From assembly GCA_023423835.1 (NCBI GenBank), contig JAFAEW010000067.1, positions 4,896 to 68,895 of the forward strand: 64,000 bases of DNA, given 5' to 3'. Positions 36,774 to 45,498 of the stretch are shown here, piece by piece. Every line of letters starts with the position of its first letter. Positions within the stretch are counted from its first letter, which is position 1. The position numbers and the translations under genes were made by a program. The notes under the pieces were generated by a model that did not search any database, was not told the origin of the DNA, and worked only from the letters and a program-made list of their open reading frames with translations. This stretch comes from Bacteroidota bacterium (GTDB lineage: Bacteria > Bacteroidota > Bacteroidia > Chitinophagales > Chitinophagaceae).

Positions 36774-37469
36774 TTATTTCCTGAAAACGTACCCAACGCC
36801 GATTCCGAAGTAGCGGTTCTTCCAGGTACTGTTTTCTGCCGGAGAAATATTTGAAAGTCCGAGGTTGAAATTTGCCTGCACAAAGAGTCCGTTATTAAAT
36901 TTATATCCGGCCGTAAAATTTGCGCCCATTTCGAGAGCTTTCAAATGCAGGTCATTGCTGTTGTCGGCCTTTCCGTCAAATTTCACCTTTCCTTCTTCCT
37001 CACTTGACTCAACCACTTTACCATCGGATTTGGTAACAAATGAGCTCGTGCTTTTTCCACCGATTCCATAACTCAGAGATGGACCGGCACCCACCCAAAA
37101 ATTCTCGCTGCTGTAGGTAATATTTAGCGGAACTTCTATGTAAGTAAGCCTGGCTTCCATCTTGGTTTCAATGGAGTAATCGGTACCTTCATAAGACTCG
37201 GAATAGCTTTCGCTGATCTTGCCGCCCTTACTCAGCAAATTAAGTTGCGGCATGAGTGTGAAGTTAGGAGCAATTGGCACAAAGGCAACCGCACCGGCTT
37301 TCCACGAAAAACGATTCTTCAGGTCAAACTTAATTGTTTCGCCTTCCACTTCGCTTTCCATTTTACCACCTGCGCCAATTCCGTTTGCATGTACGCCAAA
37401 TGATACCTGCGCGTTTGCTGCAAGCGCAACGCCGGCACTCAATAACACGAGTAAAATTCCCTTTTTCAT
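36774..37469 (-). CDS. Outer-membrane beta-barrel protein
   Basis: 231 residues. Signal peptide (1-20, ending ANAQ) and then a small barrel of about eight strands with the usual alternation, conserved F-S-W-K-A-G near the N-terminus, LTYIEVPLNITYSS, FWVGAGPSLSYGIGG, and a terminal strand RYFGIGVGYVFRK. This is the Bacteroidota outer-membrane beta-barrel (PorT-like) type. A long acidic loop (about 135-170) projects. The function is unknown. The gene is divergent from the DPP4 gene; upstream a TATTTTTG box at 37548-37555 on the minus strand is a weak promoter candidate. Confidence 0.8.
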   Translation of the reverse strand: MKKGILLVLLSAGVALAANAQVSFGVHANGIGAGGKMESEVEGETIKFDLKNRFSWKAGAVAFVPIAPNFTLMPQLNLLSKGGKISESYSESYEGTDYSIETKMEARLTYIEVPLNITYSSENFWVGAGPSLSYGIGGKSTSSFVTKSDGKVVESSEEEGKVKFDGKADNSNDLHLKALEMGANFTAGYKFNNGLFVQANFNLGLSNISPAENSTWKNRYFGIGVGYVFRK

Positions 37470-37742
37470 TTTGTTTTTTTTTTACTGTTAATTCGATTTT
37501 TTCGAATGAATGCGATCGCTTAAATCTGCTTTCATCCTTGTCAAACACAAAAATAATCTCGCTGCAAGTCCGCGAAAATGATGAGCTGAATGAACTGTAA
37601 AAGAGGTTGATTGAATTGCTCTTTAATGCAAACGAAGGCGAAGGAAATGCTCATAAGAATGTCGGCAAAACGAGTTTTTCTGATCTTTCTGATGCATCTT
37701 GTAGGTGATTCCCTGCATTAAGATTAATAACGCACAAATCAA

Positions 37743-37770
37743 TTGACCGTTTGTACTGAAAATAGGTTTG
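37743..37770 (+). promoter_or_regulatory. Promoter of the dipeptidyl peptidase gene
   Basis: TTG (37743-37745), 17 bp, TAGGTTTG (37763-37770). The expected transcript start lies after the open frame's first possible ATG (37768), so the real start is the ATG at 37813. The rest of 37470-37742 shows no gene. Confidence 0.55.
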
Positions 37771-37812
37771 GATGAAAAAATTTCAGTTCTTTTGTTACTC
37801 AAAATTTCTCTT

Positions 37813-40002
37813 ATGCGCATTCAACGTTTTTCAGTCGTTCTCTTCTTTTTGATCGTGATGCAATCCGTTGCACAGCCGCCCACCGGAATCCATTGGAATT
37901 CTGACGGCAATGGCTATTATGAGATGGAATCCGGTGCCTTGGTGGAGACGCTGCTTCCATCAACAGAAAAAAAAGTGATAGTTTCAAAAGCCGAGCTGCA
38001 ACCCAAAGACAGCAGTAAATCGCTGAATGTCAGAAATTTCTTTTTCTCTCCCGATAAACAAAAGCTTTTAATCTACACCAATTCTAAAAGAGTATGGCGG
38101 CTCGACACAAGAGGCGATTACTGGCTTTTGGATCTCCAGACAAAAAAGCTTGTTCAGTTGGGAAAAGGCCGTCCTTCGGCTTCCCTGATGTTTGCCAAAT
38201 TTTCTCCCGACAGCAAAAAAGTCGCTTATGTGAGCGAGTACAATATTTATGTGGAAGATCTGTCCACTCATTCGATAAAACCGTTAACGGAAAATGGAAG
38301 CCGCAAACTCATCAACGGCACATTCGATTGGGTGTATGAGGAAGAATTTTTCTGTCGCGACGGATTTCGGTGGGGGCCCGACAGCAAAACCATCGCTTAC
38401 TGGCAACTCGATGCAAAGAATACCAAAGACTATTTGATGATCAATAATACCGATTCACTTTATCCTTTTGTTATTCCGGTGGAATATCCGGTGGCGGGAG
38501 AACAGCCTTCGCCTTATAAAATCGGGGTGGTGAATATCTCCGATGCGAAAACCAAATGGATGGAGATTCCAACTGATCCGGTATTGCAATCATATGTTCC
38601 AAGAATGGAATGGGCTCATAATGCAAATGAATTAATCATTCAGCATTTAAACCGCCTTCAAAATACAAGTGACGTCATGCTGTGTGATGTAAATTCCGGA
38701 AAATCGAGAACGATCCTTCACGAACAGGATTCGGCCTGGATCGACATTCTGCCTTTCTGGGACGAAGATTATCAATTCGGCGGATGGGATTGGCTAAACA
38801 ATGGGAAGGAGTTTTTATGGGCAAGTGAAAAAGATGGATGGCGGCATTTGTATCGCGTGTCCAGAGATGGAAAAACGGAAAAGAAAATTACCAATGGCGA
38901 TTATGATGTTATGGAAATTTCGGCCATCAATGAAACCGAAGGTTATATCTACTTTCTCGCCTCACCCGAAAATGCTACACAACAGTATCTCTATCGCACA
39001 AATTTAGATGGCAGCGGGCAAGCAGAGCGTATCAGTCCGGCAGATCAGGCTGGAACGCACAGCTACGATATGTCTCCGAACGCGGGTTTTGCCGTTCATT
39101 CCTTCACCAATTATTATACACCTTCGGTAAAAGAATGGATTGCCGTGAAGGGACATAAACCGATCGGAGAAGAAAAAGTAAGCAATGCGTTGAGAAAGTC
39201 CGATAAATCTGCCTCCAATCTTTCGTTTTTCAAGGTAAAATCGGCTAATGGAATTGATATGGATGGATGGATTGCCAAGCCAAAAAACTTTGACTCCACG
39301 AAAAAATATCCGGTTGTGTTTTATGTTTATACTGAGCCGGCCGGGCAGAACGTGCGGGACGCCTTTGGCGTTCAGTTTAATTTTTTATATCCAAAGATGT
39401 ATGATGATGGATATGTGTACATTTCCATTGATAACCGTGGCACTCCGGTTCCCAAAGGCCGGGAATGGCGGAAATCAATTTATAAAAAGATCGGTCTGAT
39501 CAATATTGCTGATCAGGCGGCGGGTGCGAAGGAAGCGTTTCAGAAATTTCCTTTTATTGACACTTCCAGGGTCGCTGTTTGGGGATGGAGCGGAGGCGGT
39601 AGTGCAACGTTGAATCTGATGTTTCAATATCCCGAAATTTATAAAACCGGGATTGCCATTGCTGCCGTTGCAAGCCAGTTCACTTATGATAATATTTACC
39701 AGGAAAGATTTATGGGATTGCCGCAGCAAAATCCTGAAGATTTTATAAAAGGTTCTCCAATCAGTTATGCGAAGAACCTTCAGGGAAATTTGTTATATAT
39801 CCACGGCACCGGCGATGACAACGTGCATTACAACAATGCGGAATTATTGGTGAATGAACTGATTAAATACAATAAGATATTTCAGTTTATGCCTTATCCA
39901 AACCGGTCTCACGGAATCTTCGAGGGAGAAGGAACAGGCCGCCATCTTTCGCATCTCTATACCGAATATCTAAAAAGCCACTGTCCACCGGGAGGGAGGT
40001 AG
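37813..40002 (+). CDS. Exported dipeptidyl-peptidase IV-type serine peptidase (S9)
   Basis: Cleaves X-Pro dipeptides from peptide N-termini in the periplasm. 729 residues from 37813, where a signal peptide begins (MRIQRFSVVLFFLIVMQSVAQ-type, cleaved near 21). An N-terminal beta-propeller (to about 490) contains the Glu pair in DWVYEEEF that binds the substrate amino terminus. The C-terminal hydrolase has the nucleophile Ser593 in GWSGGG, Asp in GTGDDNVHY and His in NRSHGIFEG. The same gene is common in Bacteroidota. Downstream lies a tandem repeat array. Confidence 0.93.
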   Translation: MRIQRFSVVLFFLIVMQSVAQPPTGIHWNSDGNGYYEMESGALVETLLPSTEKKVIVSKAELQPKDSSKSLNVRNFFFSPDKQKLLIYTNSKRVWRLDTRGDYWLLDLQTKKLVQLGKGRPSASLMFAKFSPDSKKVAYVSEYNIYVEDLSTHSIKPLTENGSRKLINGTFDWVYEEEFFCRDGFRWGPDSKTIAYWQLDAKNTKDYLMINNTDSLYPFVIPVEYPVAGEQPSPYKIGVVNISDAKTKWMEIPTDPVLQSYVPRMEWAHNANELIIQHLNRLQNTSDVMLCDVNSGKSRTILHEQDSAWIDILPFWDEDYQFGGWDWLNNGKEFLWASEKDGWRHLYRVSRDGKTEKKITNGDYDVMEISAINETEGYIYFLASPENATQQYLYRTNLDGSGQAERISPADQAGTHSYDMSPNAGFAVHSFTNYYTPSVKEWIAVKGHKPIGEEKVSNALRKSDKSASNLSFFKVKSANGIDMDGWIAKPKNFDSTKKYPVVFYVYTEPAGQNVRDAFGVQFNFLYPKMYDDGYVYISIDNRGTPVPKGREWRKSIYKKIGLINIADQAAGAKEAFQKFPFIDTSRVAVWGWSGGGSATLNLMFQYPEIYKTGIAIAAVASQFTYDNIYQERFMGLPQQNPEDFIKGSPISYAKNLQGNLLYIHGTGDDNVHYNNAELLVNELIKYNKIFQFMPYPNRSHGIFEGEGTGRHLSHLYTEYLKSHCPPGGR

Positions 40003-40020
40003 AGACGGGCTCGGTCAAGT

Positions 40021-40590
40021 TCGCTCTGCGTATCCTTTGCGTCTCATGTTCTCTGCGCTGAAGTTTTTTTAACGCAGAGAAAAAGAGATAAGGAGGTTTC
40101 GCAGAGATTAAAACTCGCAATTCGCTCTGCGTATCCTTTGCGTCTTATGTTCTTTGCGCTGAAGTTTTTTTAAAGCAGAGAAAAAGAGATAAAGAGTTTT
40201 CGCAGAGATTGAATGTTGCACTTTGGCTTTGCGTGACTTTGCGTTCTTTTGTTCTCAGCGCTGAATTGTTTAAAAAACGCAGAGAAAAGAGATAAGAAGT
40301 TTACCCAGAGATTGATCGTTGCACTTTGGCTTTGCGTGTCTTTGCGTTCTTTTGTTCTCTGCGCTGAATTGCTTTCAACGCAGAGAAAAGAGATTAGAAG
40401 TTTACGCAAAGACTCATCTTTGCACTTTGGCTTTGCGTGACTTTGCGTTCTTTTGTTCTCTGCGCTGAATTGTTTAAAATGCAGAGAAGAGGAGATAAGG
40501 AATACGCAGAGATTGATGCTGAAAGTTCGGTTAGCGTAAACGGCGCGTTTATAGGTTCTCTGCGCTGAAGGTTTCTGCACTGCTTCCGGT
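40021..40590 (+). repeat. Tandem array of about six 101-bp units, palindromic
   Basis: GCGCTGAA recurs at 40055, 40156, 40258, 40361, 40462 and 40562, a period of 100-103 bp. Each unit has CTCTGCGCTGAA, an A/T-rich loop, then AACGCAGAGA, so CTCTGCG and CGCAGAG can pair as a hairpin. Further CTTTGCGT and CGCAGAGATT segments fill the unit. It sits between the peptidase gene and yidC. The same family occurs inverted at 57901-58192. No coding role; open frames across it come from the repetition. Confidence 0.92.
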
Positions 40591-40637
40591 AGCTTAAATA
40601 TTAGGAAAATACCCGCTTTTGCTTAATGCTTTTCTTT

Positions 40638-40645
40638 TACCTTTG
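40638..40645 (+). promoter_or_regulatory. Putative -7 box of yidC (TACCTTTG)
   Basis: TAnnTTTG match 20 bp before the ATG, with TTTTG 16 bp upstream of the box as a possible -33. Confidence 0.5.
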
Positions 40646-40665
40646 CGCCAAATTTTCGATTCTAT

Positions 40666-42522
40666 ATGAAGATGGACAGAACCACCGTGATTGGAATGAT
40701 TTTGCTGGGCATTCTTTTTTTTACATTCTTTTGGTACACGAGCAAACAACAGGAGATTGCTCACCTCGCTCAAAAAAGGATTGACGACTCCCTTGCAAGG
40801 GTGGCCGAAGCGAGCCGTAAACCACTGGATGAAGCTGCAGTAAGATTGGATTCCTTAAGAAGAGATTCTGCCTCTAAACTTTCAGCTGCCGGAAACTTTT
40901 CGCAGGCTGCCATCGGAAGCGAAAAATTAACCACCGTTGAGAATAACGTCATGAAGGTGGTTTTCACCAACAAGGGCGGAACGGTAAAAAGCGTAGTCTT
41001 AAAAAATTACCGTTCAATGGACAGTTCACTGGTAGAACTTTCCGGCGGTAATAACGATGCTTTGGGTTACACCATCAACACCGCCGCCAACCAGGCATCG
41101 GAAACCTCAGATCTCTATTTTTCGGAGCCGGAGCTTTCAAAAAGCGATAGCAGTACAATTGTTACCTACCGTCTAACCGATGTAAACGGACAAGGCATTA
41201 CCCATCAGTTCCGCATTAAGAATGATAATTTTTTGATTAATTGGAACATCGGGATAAACAATCCGCAATTTCTCCTTTCACAAAACTCGCTGAACCTTCA
41301 TTGGAAGCTTCAGATGCATCAGCAGCAATTGTCACATGTGTACGAAAGCCAACAGTCGCGGCTTGCCTATTATGTCAGAAATGATGGCTACGATTACAAC
41401 AGCGCTGCCTCCGGTGTAAAGGAAGATTTTAAAAAACCGTTGAACTGGCTTTCCTTCAAACAACAGTTCTTCAACACCACTATCATTTCCGCTAACGGAT
41501 TCAATTCAGGCAGTGCACAGATGACGCTTTTGCCTGATACGTCCGGCGAACTATTCAATGCCACGGCAAGCCTGAAACTGGAGGTTCCCACAGCCGCGAA
41601 TGCCAATATTCCGCTGCAATTGTTTTACGGTCCCAACGATTACCATATCCTGAAACAATACAATGAAGGACTTGAAAATATTGTTGATTATGGAAGCGGC
41701 GTCTTTTCCTTCGTCAAATACATCAACCGTTTCATCATTCTTCCGGTTTTTAATTTCCTGGCTTCCATTATCGGACATTACGGCTGGGTGATCGCTTTAT
41801 TAACTTTATTCATCCGTCTGGTAACGGCTCCGCTTACCTATAAAAGCTACCTGAGCGGTGCAAAAATGAGGGTTTTACGGCCCGAGCTTGATGCGGTTAA
41901 GAAAAAGTTTGGCGATGATAAGCAGGGATTTGCGATGGAGCAGATGAAGTTGTTTAAAGAGGCCGGTGTGAATCCTTTGGGAGGATGTATGCCGTCTTTA
42001 TTACAAATTCCGATCTTCTTCGCGCTCTATAGTTTTTTTAGCAGTAATATTGATTTAAGGGGACAGAGCTTTTTGTGGGCAAAGGATTTGTCGTCTTACG
42101 ATGTCATTGCCACGCTGCCTTTTTCCATTCCCTTTGGATTTGGAGACCATGTAAGTCTTTTTACGCTGACGGCTGTAGCAACGAGCTTTCTCATCTCTTT
42201 TTATAATATGAGCATGACGCCCACCCAGGATAATCCGGCAATGAAATACATGCCGTATATTTTCCCGTTTGTGTTGTTGTTTGTGTTCAACAGATTGCCC
42301 TCGGCGCTTACCTGGTATTATACTGTTTCAAATATAATCACCCTGGGAATTCAGTTTGTGATCCAAAACTACATTCTAGACCATGATAAGATCCTGGCGC
42401 AGATTGAAGCCAAGCGTAAAGAACCCAAAAAGGTCAACAAGTTCCAGGAGCGCTATGCGCAGATGATGGAACAGCAAAAGAAGTTGCAGGACATGAAAAC
42501 CAAGGCTTCGAAAAAGAAATAG
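40666..42522 (+). CDS. yidC: Membrane protein insertase YidC
   Basis: Inserts and folds inner-membrane proteins, alone or with SecYEG. 618 residues: N-terminal anchor helix (about 10-25), a large periplasmic beta-sandwich (about 90-345), then the five conserved core helices from about 355. The core includes the groove Arg in TLFIRLVTAPLTYKS, and GVNPLGGCMPSLLQIPIFFALY. The Lys-rich C-terminal tail (KKLQDMKTKASKKK) can contact the ribosome. The start is the first Met; a second Met two codons on is equally possible. Confidence 0.97.
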   Translation: MKMDRTTVIGMILLGILFFTFFWYTSKQQEIAHLAQKRIDDSLARVAEASRKPLDEAAVRLDSLRRDSASKLSAAGNFSQAAIGSEKLTTVENNVMKVVFTNKGGTVKSVVLKNYRSMDSSLVELSGGNNDALGYTINTAANQASETSDLYFSEPELSKSDSSTIVTYRLTDVNGQGITHQFRIKNDNFLINWNIGINNPQFLLSQNSLNLHWKLQMHQQQLSHVYESQQSRLAYYVRNDGYDYNSAASGVKEDFKKPLNWLSFKQQFFNTTIISANGFNSGSAQMTLLPDTSGELFNATASLKLEVPTAANANIPLQLFYGPNDYHILKQYNEGLENIVDYGSGVFSFVKYINRFIILPVFNFLASIIGHYGWVIALLTLFIRLVTAPLTYKSYLSGAKMRVLRPELDAVKKKFGDDKQGFAMEQMKLFKEAGVNPLGGCMPSLLQIPIFFALYSFFSSNIDLRGQSFLWAKDLSSYDVIATLPFSIPFGFGDHVSLFTLTAVATSFLISFYNMSMTPTQDNPAMKYMPYIFPFVLLFVFNRLPSALTWYYTVSNIITLGIQFVIQNYILDHDKILAQIEAKRKEPKKVNKFQERYAQMMEQQKKLQDMKTKASKKK

Positions 42523-42583
42523 AACTTACGGATTTCAGAATTAACGTGAATAATTCCGTATTGGTTCGTAATAAGGAAGTTTA

Positions 42584-42623
42584 AAGAAAGAGACGGTCTA
42601 TTGCAGATCGTTTCTTTCTTTTT
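42584..42623 (+). terminator. Intrinsic terminator of yidC
   Basis: A 16-bp stem, AAGAAAGAGACGGTCT, pairs with AGATCGTTTCTTTCTT (two G-T pairs), a 5-nt loop and T3-T5. Confidence 0.85.
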
Positions 42624-42680
42624 GCATCTAAACTTAAGACTTCATAAGAGCAATTCCGGTGATTCACAACCAAACCATAA

Positions 42681-42907
42681 TATAAGGTAATAAGGTTTCT
42701 TTCTCTCAATAGGTAAAGCTTTGTCATTAAGGTAATAAGGTTGGTCGTTCAATCGACAAGACCGAAGCACAAATCGGAATACCGCCGAGGAAGCCGTGAC
42801 CTTATAACCTTATTCCTAATGAGCCTGATTACTGATTTGGAATTATAAGGTTATAAGGTTTCTTTTTGTGAAGTGGTAACACTTTCTATTAAGGTAATAA
42901 GGTTCAT
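42681..42907. repeat. Pair of diverged 66-bp repeats with inverted copy between
   Basis: Two related segments (about 42681-42747 and 42843-42908) each begin and end with a TAAGGT[A/T]ATAAGGTT motif. Between them ACCTTATAACCTTATTCC (42799-42816) is the inverse of GGAATTATAAGGTTATAAGGT (42839-42859), which can form a long hairpin. The block fills the gap between yidC and arfB. No gene is seen in it. Confidence 0.8.
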
Positions 42908-42911
42908 CGCC

Positions 42912-43310
42912 TCATTCGCCCCATCTAACCTTTTTCCTTCCTTCCTTAACGGACGATTGTTGTTTTTTGCTTTTAATCCTCCTTTCTTTGGAAGCTTTCG
43001 TAGGCTTTGTGGCCACTCTTAACTTCTTTTGTTTTAATGCCTGTTCAACCAGATATCTCAATTTCTTAACCGCTATTTCCTTGTTGGCTAATTGAGTGCG
43101 TTCTGATTCGCTGCTCACAGAAAGAAAGCCGGAGGCATTAATTTTCGGTCGCAGTTTTTGGAAAATCCGCGCTTTTTGTTCTTTAGAGAAATGTTTGGAC
43201 GCCGCAATATTCCACAAAGCAGTAACCTTCGTTTCAACCTTGTTGACATTCTGACCGCCTTTTCCGCCACTTCTTGCGGTTTTAAAAGTTAATTCATCTT
43301 CAATCTCCAT
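42912..43310 (-). CDS. arfB: Alternative ribosome-rescue factor ArfB (peptidyl-tRNA hydrolase)
   Basis: Releases stalled peptides from ribosomes lacking a stop codon. 132 residues from the ATG at 43310; a TTG two codons up is less likely. The catalytic GGQ (18-20) lies in TARSGGKGGQNVNKVETKV, as in ICT1/ArfB. The C-terminal tail is very basic (KERRIKSKKQQSSVKEGRKKVRWGE) and would enter the mRNA channel. It is divergent from dtd, another translation quality-control gene. Confidence 0.95.
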   Translation of the reverse strand: MEIEDELTFKTARSGGKGGQNVNKVETKVTALWNIAASKHFSKEQKARIFQKLRPKINASGFLSVSSESERTQLANKEIAVKKLRYLVEQALKQKKLRVATKPTKASKERRIKSKKQQSSVKEGRKKVRWGE

Positions 43311-43372
43311 AACCAAAATTTAAACTAATTCCACAAATTTGCATGTAAAGCCGTGAATCTAAAATAATAAAA

Positions 43373-43825
43373 ATGAGAGTTGTCATTCAGAGAGTGTCAG
43401 AAGCGTCAGTGGAAGTCGATAAAAAGGTGGTGGGCGCCATTGAAAACGGATTGCTGGTTTTCGTTGGTGTTGAAGATTCAGACACAGCCGAAGACGTTGG
43501 CTGGCTTTCGCAGAAAATCGTTAACCTGCGAATCTTCAACGATGAAAACGGCGTCATGAATTGGAGTCTAATGGATATCAAAGGCGATATTCTCCTGATT
43601 AGCCAGTTTACCCTGCATGCAGCTACTAAAAAGGGAAACCGTCCTTCCTACATCAGGGCAAGCAAACCGGAAACCGCCATTCCCCTTTATGAAAAGATGA
43701 TTGATGAATTGCAAAAACTGCTTGGGAAAAACATTCAGACCGGCATCTTCGGAGCAGATATGAAAGTGTGTCTGCTGAATGACGGACCGGTAACGATTTT
43801 TATCGACAGCAAACAAAAGGAGTAA
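43373..43825 (+). CDS. dtd: D-aminoacyl-tRNA deacylase
   Basis: Removes D-amino acids (and glycine from tRNA-Ala) from mischarged tRNA. 150 residues, standard length, starting MRVVIQRVSEASVEV. The first motif SQFTL is at 77-81, and the second, usually NxGPVT, reads NDGPVT near the C-terminus; it supplies the cross-subunit Gly-Pro that rejects L-amino acids. The next gene starts 19 bp later with TTG. Confidence 0.97.
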   Translation: MRVVIQRVSEASVEVDKKVVGAIENGLLVFVGVEDSDTAEDVGWLSQKIVNLRIFNDENGVMNWSLMDIKGDILLISQFTLHAATKKGNRPSYIRASKPETAIPLYEKMIDELQKLLGKNIQTGIFGADMKVCLLNDGPVTIFIDSKQKE

Positions 43826-43844
43826 TCCGAAAAACAAAACAGTT

Positions 43845-44171
43845 TTGACTATAGAAGAAGCACAAAAACAGGTTGATGAATGGATAAAGACAACGGGTGT
43901 TCGTTATTTCAATGAGCTTACAAACCTTGGCATATTAATGGAAGAGGTAGGAGAGTTGTCGAGAATAATGGTACGCAGCTATGGCGAACAATCGTTCAAA
44001 AAAGGGGAACCGGAACATAATCTCGCCGATGAAATGGCTGATGTACTATGGGTTTTAATTTGTCTTGCTAATCAGACCGGCATTGATCTCACAGACGCCT
44101 TTAAGCAAAATATGGAAAAAAAATCTGTTCGCGACGCAACGAGACATAAGCAAAATGAGAAATTAAAATGA
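43845..44171 (+). CDS. MazG-like nucleotide pyrophosphohydrolase
   Basis: 108 residues, all-alpha NTP pyrophosphatase of the MazG-like type. It shows the metal motif EExxE...ExxD (MEEVGELSR then LADEMADVLW). It starts at TTG 43845; no ATG precedes the conserved TIEEAQKQVDEWI region. It may remove non-canonical nucleotides. It lies between dtd and a membrane protein with short gaps, so these are probably one transcript. Confidence 0.9.
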   Translation: MTIEEAQKQVDEWIKTTGVRYFNELTNLGILMEEVGELSRIMVRSYGEQSFKKGEPEHNLADEMADVLWVLICLANQTGIDLTDAFKQNMEKKSVRDATRHKQNEKLK

Positions 44172-44180
44172 ACAGTTGTG

Positions 44181-45173
44181 ATGAAACTTAAAAGGAGCGT
44201 TAAAGATCTTATCGCCGTTTTCAAACAAACATTTAAGACGTTTTCCGAGTTGAATGTAACCAGTTTGAGCGCAGCGCTTGCTTATTACACCATATTCGGA
44301 ATTGCACCAATGATCATCGTTATCATCCGGCTGCTCGATATTTTTTTTCGAAGGGAAGCGATAGAAGGAAAGGTGTACGATCAGATAAAACATCTCGTAG
44401 GAAATGATGCGGCGCTGGAAATTCAGCAACTGATAAAAAATGCTACGGTTTCGGCCGATATGAGCTGGGCTTCTGTTATCGCGATCATTGCTCTCGTGTT
44501 TTCCGCCACTTCTGTATTTGCGCAGATTCAAACCTCCATCAACCGGATCTGGAGGCTGAAGACCAAGCCGGAAAAAGGATTGATAAAGATGCTTATCAAC
44601 CGTTTGCTCAGTTTTTCAATGGTGATCGCACTCGGTTTTCTTTTATTGGTTTCACTGGTCGTCAATGCTGTTTTAAGTATTCTTATTGATAAACTGGTGA
44701 CCCTTTTCCCGCAAATTGCTGTCTACTCTGCCTATGCTATCAATATTTTGCTAACATTCATTACCACCACTTTACTTTTTGGCATCATCTTCAAATTGTT
44801 GCCGGATGCGAAAATAAGGTGGAAAGACATCAGGGTGGGCGCAATCACCACGGCGCTTTTATTTATGTTGGGACGATGGGCAATTGGATATTATCTCGGA
44901 AGCAGCAATATCAGCAGCACCTATGGAGCCGCCGGATCATTGGTGATCATCTTGTTGTGGGTATATTATTCTGCCATCATTTTATACTTCGGAGCAGCAT
45001 TTACGAAGTCCTACGCCCATCATCACGGAAATGAAATCTATCCCAATGAATATGCGGTCTTTATTGAGAATGTGGAGGTTGAAAATAAGGAGCCCTTATC
45101 GCATCAAAAGGAAGAGGTTACCGAAACCATAACCGAGGAAGAAAAAAATCAAAAATCAGGAAAAACGATCTAA
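44181..45173 (+). CDS. YihY/BrkB-family inner-membrane protein
   Basis: 330 residues (the second codon ATG chosen over GTG 44178). Six hydrophobic helices with the YihY features LSAALAYYTIFGIAPMI, a Trp-containing SINRIWRLK and STYGAAGSLVIILLWVYYSAIILYFGAAFT. The C-terminus is a hydrophilic Glu/Lys tail. The family was once misnamed tRNase BN; a transport or lipid-related role is suspected but not settled. It comes 9 bp after the MazG-like gene. Confidence 0.9.
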   Translation: MKLKRSVKDLIAVFKQTFKTFSELNVTSLSAALAYYTIFGIAPMIIVIIRLLDIFFRREAIEGKVYDQIKHLVGNDAALEIQQLIKNATVSADMSWASVIAIIALVFSATSVFAQIQTSINRIWRLKTKPEKGLIKMLINRLLSFSMVIALGFLLLVSLVVNAVLSILIDKLVTLFPQIAVYSAYAINILLTFITTTLLFGIIFKLLPDAKIRWKDIRVGAITTALLFMLGRWAIGYYLGSSNISSTYGAAGSLVIILLWVYYSAIILYFGAAFTKSYAHHHGNEIYPNEYAVFIENVEVENKEPLSHQKEEVTETITEEEKNQKSGKTI

Positions 45174-45211
45174 ATTTAGGTTTCAATAAAAATCACAATA
45201 AACACGCACCC

Positions 45212-45475
45212 ATGATGGAACTTCAAAAACGGTTTGAAGAAGCCGTTTCCAACAGCAAATCCTTAAGCTCAAGACCGAGCAACGACGTGATGCTTCAATT
45301 ATATTCCCTTTACAAACAGGCCACCGTAGGAGATGCCACCGATTCTGATCAACCACAGAATTCATTTGATTTTGTAGGAAAAGCAAAATACAACGCCTGG
45401 TCTGATCAAAAAGGAAAATCAAAAGACGATGCTATGAGAGCGTATATCCACCTCGTTCAAAAACTGCAATCCTGA
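45212..45475 (+). CDS. Acyl-CoA-binding protein
   Basis: 87 residues, full-length ACBP fold. It binds long-chain acyl-CoA in the cytosol. Family features: FEEAVSNSKSL, LYSLYKQATVGD, and KYNAWSDQKGKSKDDAMRAYI, with the Tyr, Lys and Trp that contact the CoA. The helices and length agree. It is convergent with the M28 peptidase gene. Confidence 0.93.
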   Translation: MMELQKRFEEAVSNSKSLSSRPSNDVMLQLYSLYKQATVGDATDSDQPQNSFDFVGKAKYNAWSDQKGKSKDDAMRAYIHLVQKLQS

Positions 45476-45498
45476 TTTACCGACGCTGCCGATCATGT

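Noticed and set aside
40170..40580. 136-codon open frame on the minus strand between the peptidase and yidC genes
   Set aside because: It is a translation of the 101-bp tandem repeat: the peptide itself repeats (QFSAENKRTQSHAKPKC) and has no start context. A plus-strand frame at 40249-40440 is the same artefact.
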